Part shown: positions 63,157 through 64,000 of the stretch, one piece after another | Numbering within the stretch: the stretch's first letter is position 1 | Layout of the letters: each line of letters starts with the position of its first letter | NCBI GenBank assembly: GCA_037954325.1 | Contig: JBBMNZ010000052.1 | Location: 434,001 to 498,000, forward strand | Reading direction: 5' to 3' | DNA: 64,000 nucleotides | Origin: Fistularia commersonii | Lineage: Eukaryota > Chordata > Actinopteri > Syngnathiformes > Fistulariidae | Notes under the pieces: generated by a model | What the model was told of the DNA's origin: nothing | What the model saw: only the letters and a program-made list of their open reading frames with translations | Database searches by the model: none | Made by a program: the position numbers and the translations under genes

Positions 63157-64000
63157 GCTGGATTACACTGAATTTGACATATTTTGTGCAAAATCACGTT
63201 CTAAACAACATAATTCAACGGCAAAAACCAGCTTGATGAAATCCTTTAGGTATTTCCACTCCTAATCAAAAACGCTTCAACTAGGTGAGAGAAGCACTTT
63301 TTGAACAAATGGCTATATCTTTTGAACTTGTACCTGGATGACACTGAATTTGACATATATTGTGCAGAATCATGTCCTAAACAACATATATCAACAGCAG
63401 AAACCAGCATGATGACATTCATTAGTTATTTCCACTCCAACTCAAAAAAGATTAAACCTCGGTAAGATAAGCACATTTTAACCTTATGGCTATATCTTTT
63501 GAACTTGTAGCTGGATTATACTGAATTTGACATATATTGTGCAGAATCATGTCCTAAACAACATATTTCAACAGTAGAAATCAGCATGATGAAATTCATT
63601 AGTTATTTCCACTCCACCTCAAAAACGATTTTACTCGATAAGATAAGCAGTTTTTGACCTTATTGCTATATCTTATGAACTTGTAGCTGGATACACTGAA
63701 TTTGACATAAATTGTGCAGAATCATGTCCTAAACAACATATTTGAACAGCAGAAACCACCTTGATGAAATTCATTAGTGATTACCACTCAAAATCAAAAA
63801 TGCTTCAACTCAGTGAGATAAGCACTTTTTGACCTTATGGCTATATCTTTTGAACTTATAGCTGGATTACACTGAATTTGACATATATTGTGCAGAATCA
63901 TGTCCGAAACAACATATATCAACAGCAAAAACCAGCATGTTGAATTTAATGAGTTATTTCCTCTCCAACTCAAAAAGGATTTAACTCGATAAGATAAGCA
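63157..64000 (+). repeat. Right-edge diverged satellite
   Basis: The last five or so monomers. They include the TTGTACCTGGATGACACTG subfamily monomer (63,331), also found at 43,751, 48,536, 49,768 and 57,171. A monomer near 63,690 has lost one base in the core (GCTGGATACACTG). The array runs off the right edge inside a monomer. Confidence 0.85.

Larger units (their letters stand above)
1..64000 (+). repeat. Tandem satellite array, about 176-bp monomer, about 364 copies
   Basis: The whole window is one tandem satellite. The landmark GAACGAATGG (or a close variant) recurs at 135, 310, 487 and 663, that is every 175-177 bp, and continues at this spacing to the right edge. Long-range offsets between matching variants divide evenly by about 175.8 bp. 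Other landmarks present in nearly every copy are GGATTACACTGAATTTGACA, CAGAATCATGTCC, AACAACATAT and TTATTTCCACTC. All copies read in the same direction. No unique sequence, transposon or gene interrupts the array, and both edges lie inside it, so its true size is unknown. Satellites of this monomer size commonly form centromeric or pericentromeric heterochromatin in plants and animals. That role, and the host, are inferred. I do not recognise the family. Confidence 0.97.

Noticed and set aside
1..64000. CRISPR-like regular repetition
   Set aside because: The repetition is continuous 176-bp monomer with no short repeat alternating with unique spacers, and there are no cas genes.
1..64000. TTGACATATATTG resembling a bacterial -35 element, and TATATA stretches resembling TATA boxes, in almost every monomer
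   Set aside because: They occur hundreds of times as part of the AT-rich consensus and have no gene downstream. They cannot be called promoters.
1..64000. Transposon, retrotransposon, rDNA, tRNA or telomere repeat inside the array
   Set aside because: Scanning found no break in the monomer pattern long enough to hold one, no terminal repeats and no telomere-type hexamer or heptamer runs.
1..64000. Assignment to a named plant centromere family because of the 176-bp length
   Set aside because: Length alone is not diagnostic, and I could not match the sequence to any family I know with confidence.

Overview
The window is satellite DNA from end to end. A monomer of about 176 bp is repeated head to tail, always on the same strand, from base 1 to base 64000, which makes about 364 copies. 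I hand-counted a consensus monomer at 61 G+C out of 176 (about 35% GC). I see no gene, RNA gene, transposon, CRISPR array, unique spacer or inverted segment. A pure 176-bp satellite with multi-kilobase higher-order repeats (HORs) points to a eukaryotic chromosome, most likely centromeric or pericentromeric heterochromatin. Monomers of 150-180 bp are typical of many plant and animal centromeres. I do not recognise the family and cannot name the species; a plant is a reasonable guess, but the sequence does not prove it.

Layout. Bases 1-5,031 are a fairly diverged array with an internal 8-monomer duplication (offset about 1,402 bp). From 5,032 to 41,386 the array is a nest of multi-monomer duplications. 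These are a 42-monomer offset (about 7,388 bp, 5.0-9.1 kb against 12.4-16.7 kb), a 31-monomer tandem unit (5,450 bp, starting at 11,225 and 16,675), a 79-81-monomer offset (8.6-15 kb against 22.5-29 kb), a tandem triplication of an 18-monomer unit (3,161 bp, 26,616-36,100) and a tandem duplication of a 15-monomer unit (2,642 bp, 36,101-41,386). A dimer duplication (354 bp) follows at 41.2-41.9 kb. From 41.9 to 60.3 kb the array is more diverged and mosaic. It contains dispersed subfamilies, three out-of-register monomers (43,378; 48,116; 51,076) and an island at 50.4-54.5 kb that resembles the 8.6-11 kb region. An almost perfect 8-monomer tandem duplication (1,408 bp) lies at 60,341-63,156, and a diverged tail runs to the end.

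How it works together. Almost every duplication, deletion and offset is a whole number of monomers. That is the expected mark of repeated unequal crossing-over or conversion between aligned copies, layered over time. Two monomer-level motifs could matter for function: an imperfect dyad built on TCAAAAA/TTTTTGA, and a minus-strand sequence matching 7 of 9 essential CENP-B-box bases (8 of 9 in one monomer type carried by the HOR). Both are inferences. All alignments were made by eye, so boundaries are good to roughly 10-40 bp and no percent identities were computed.
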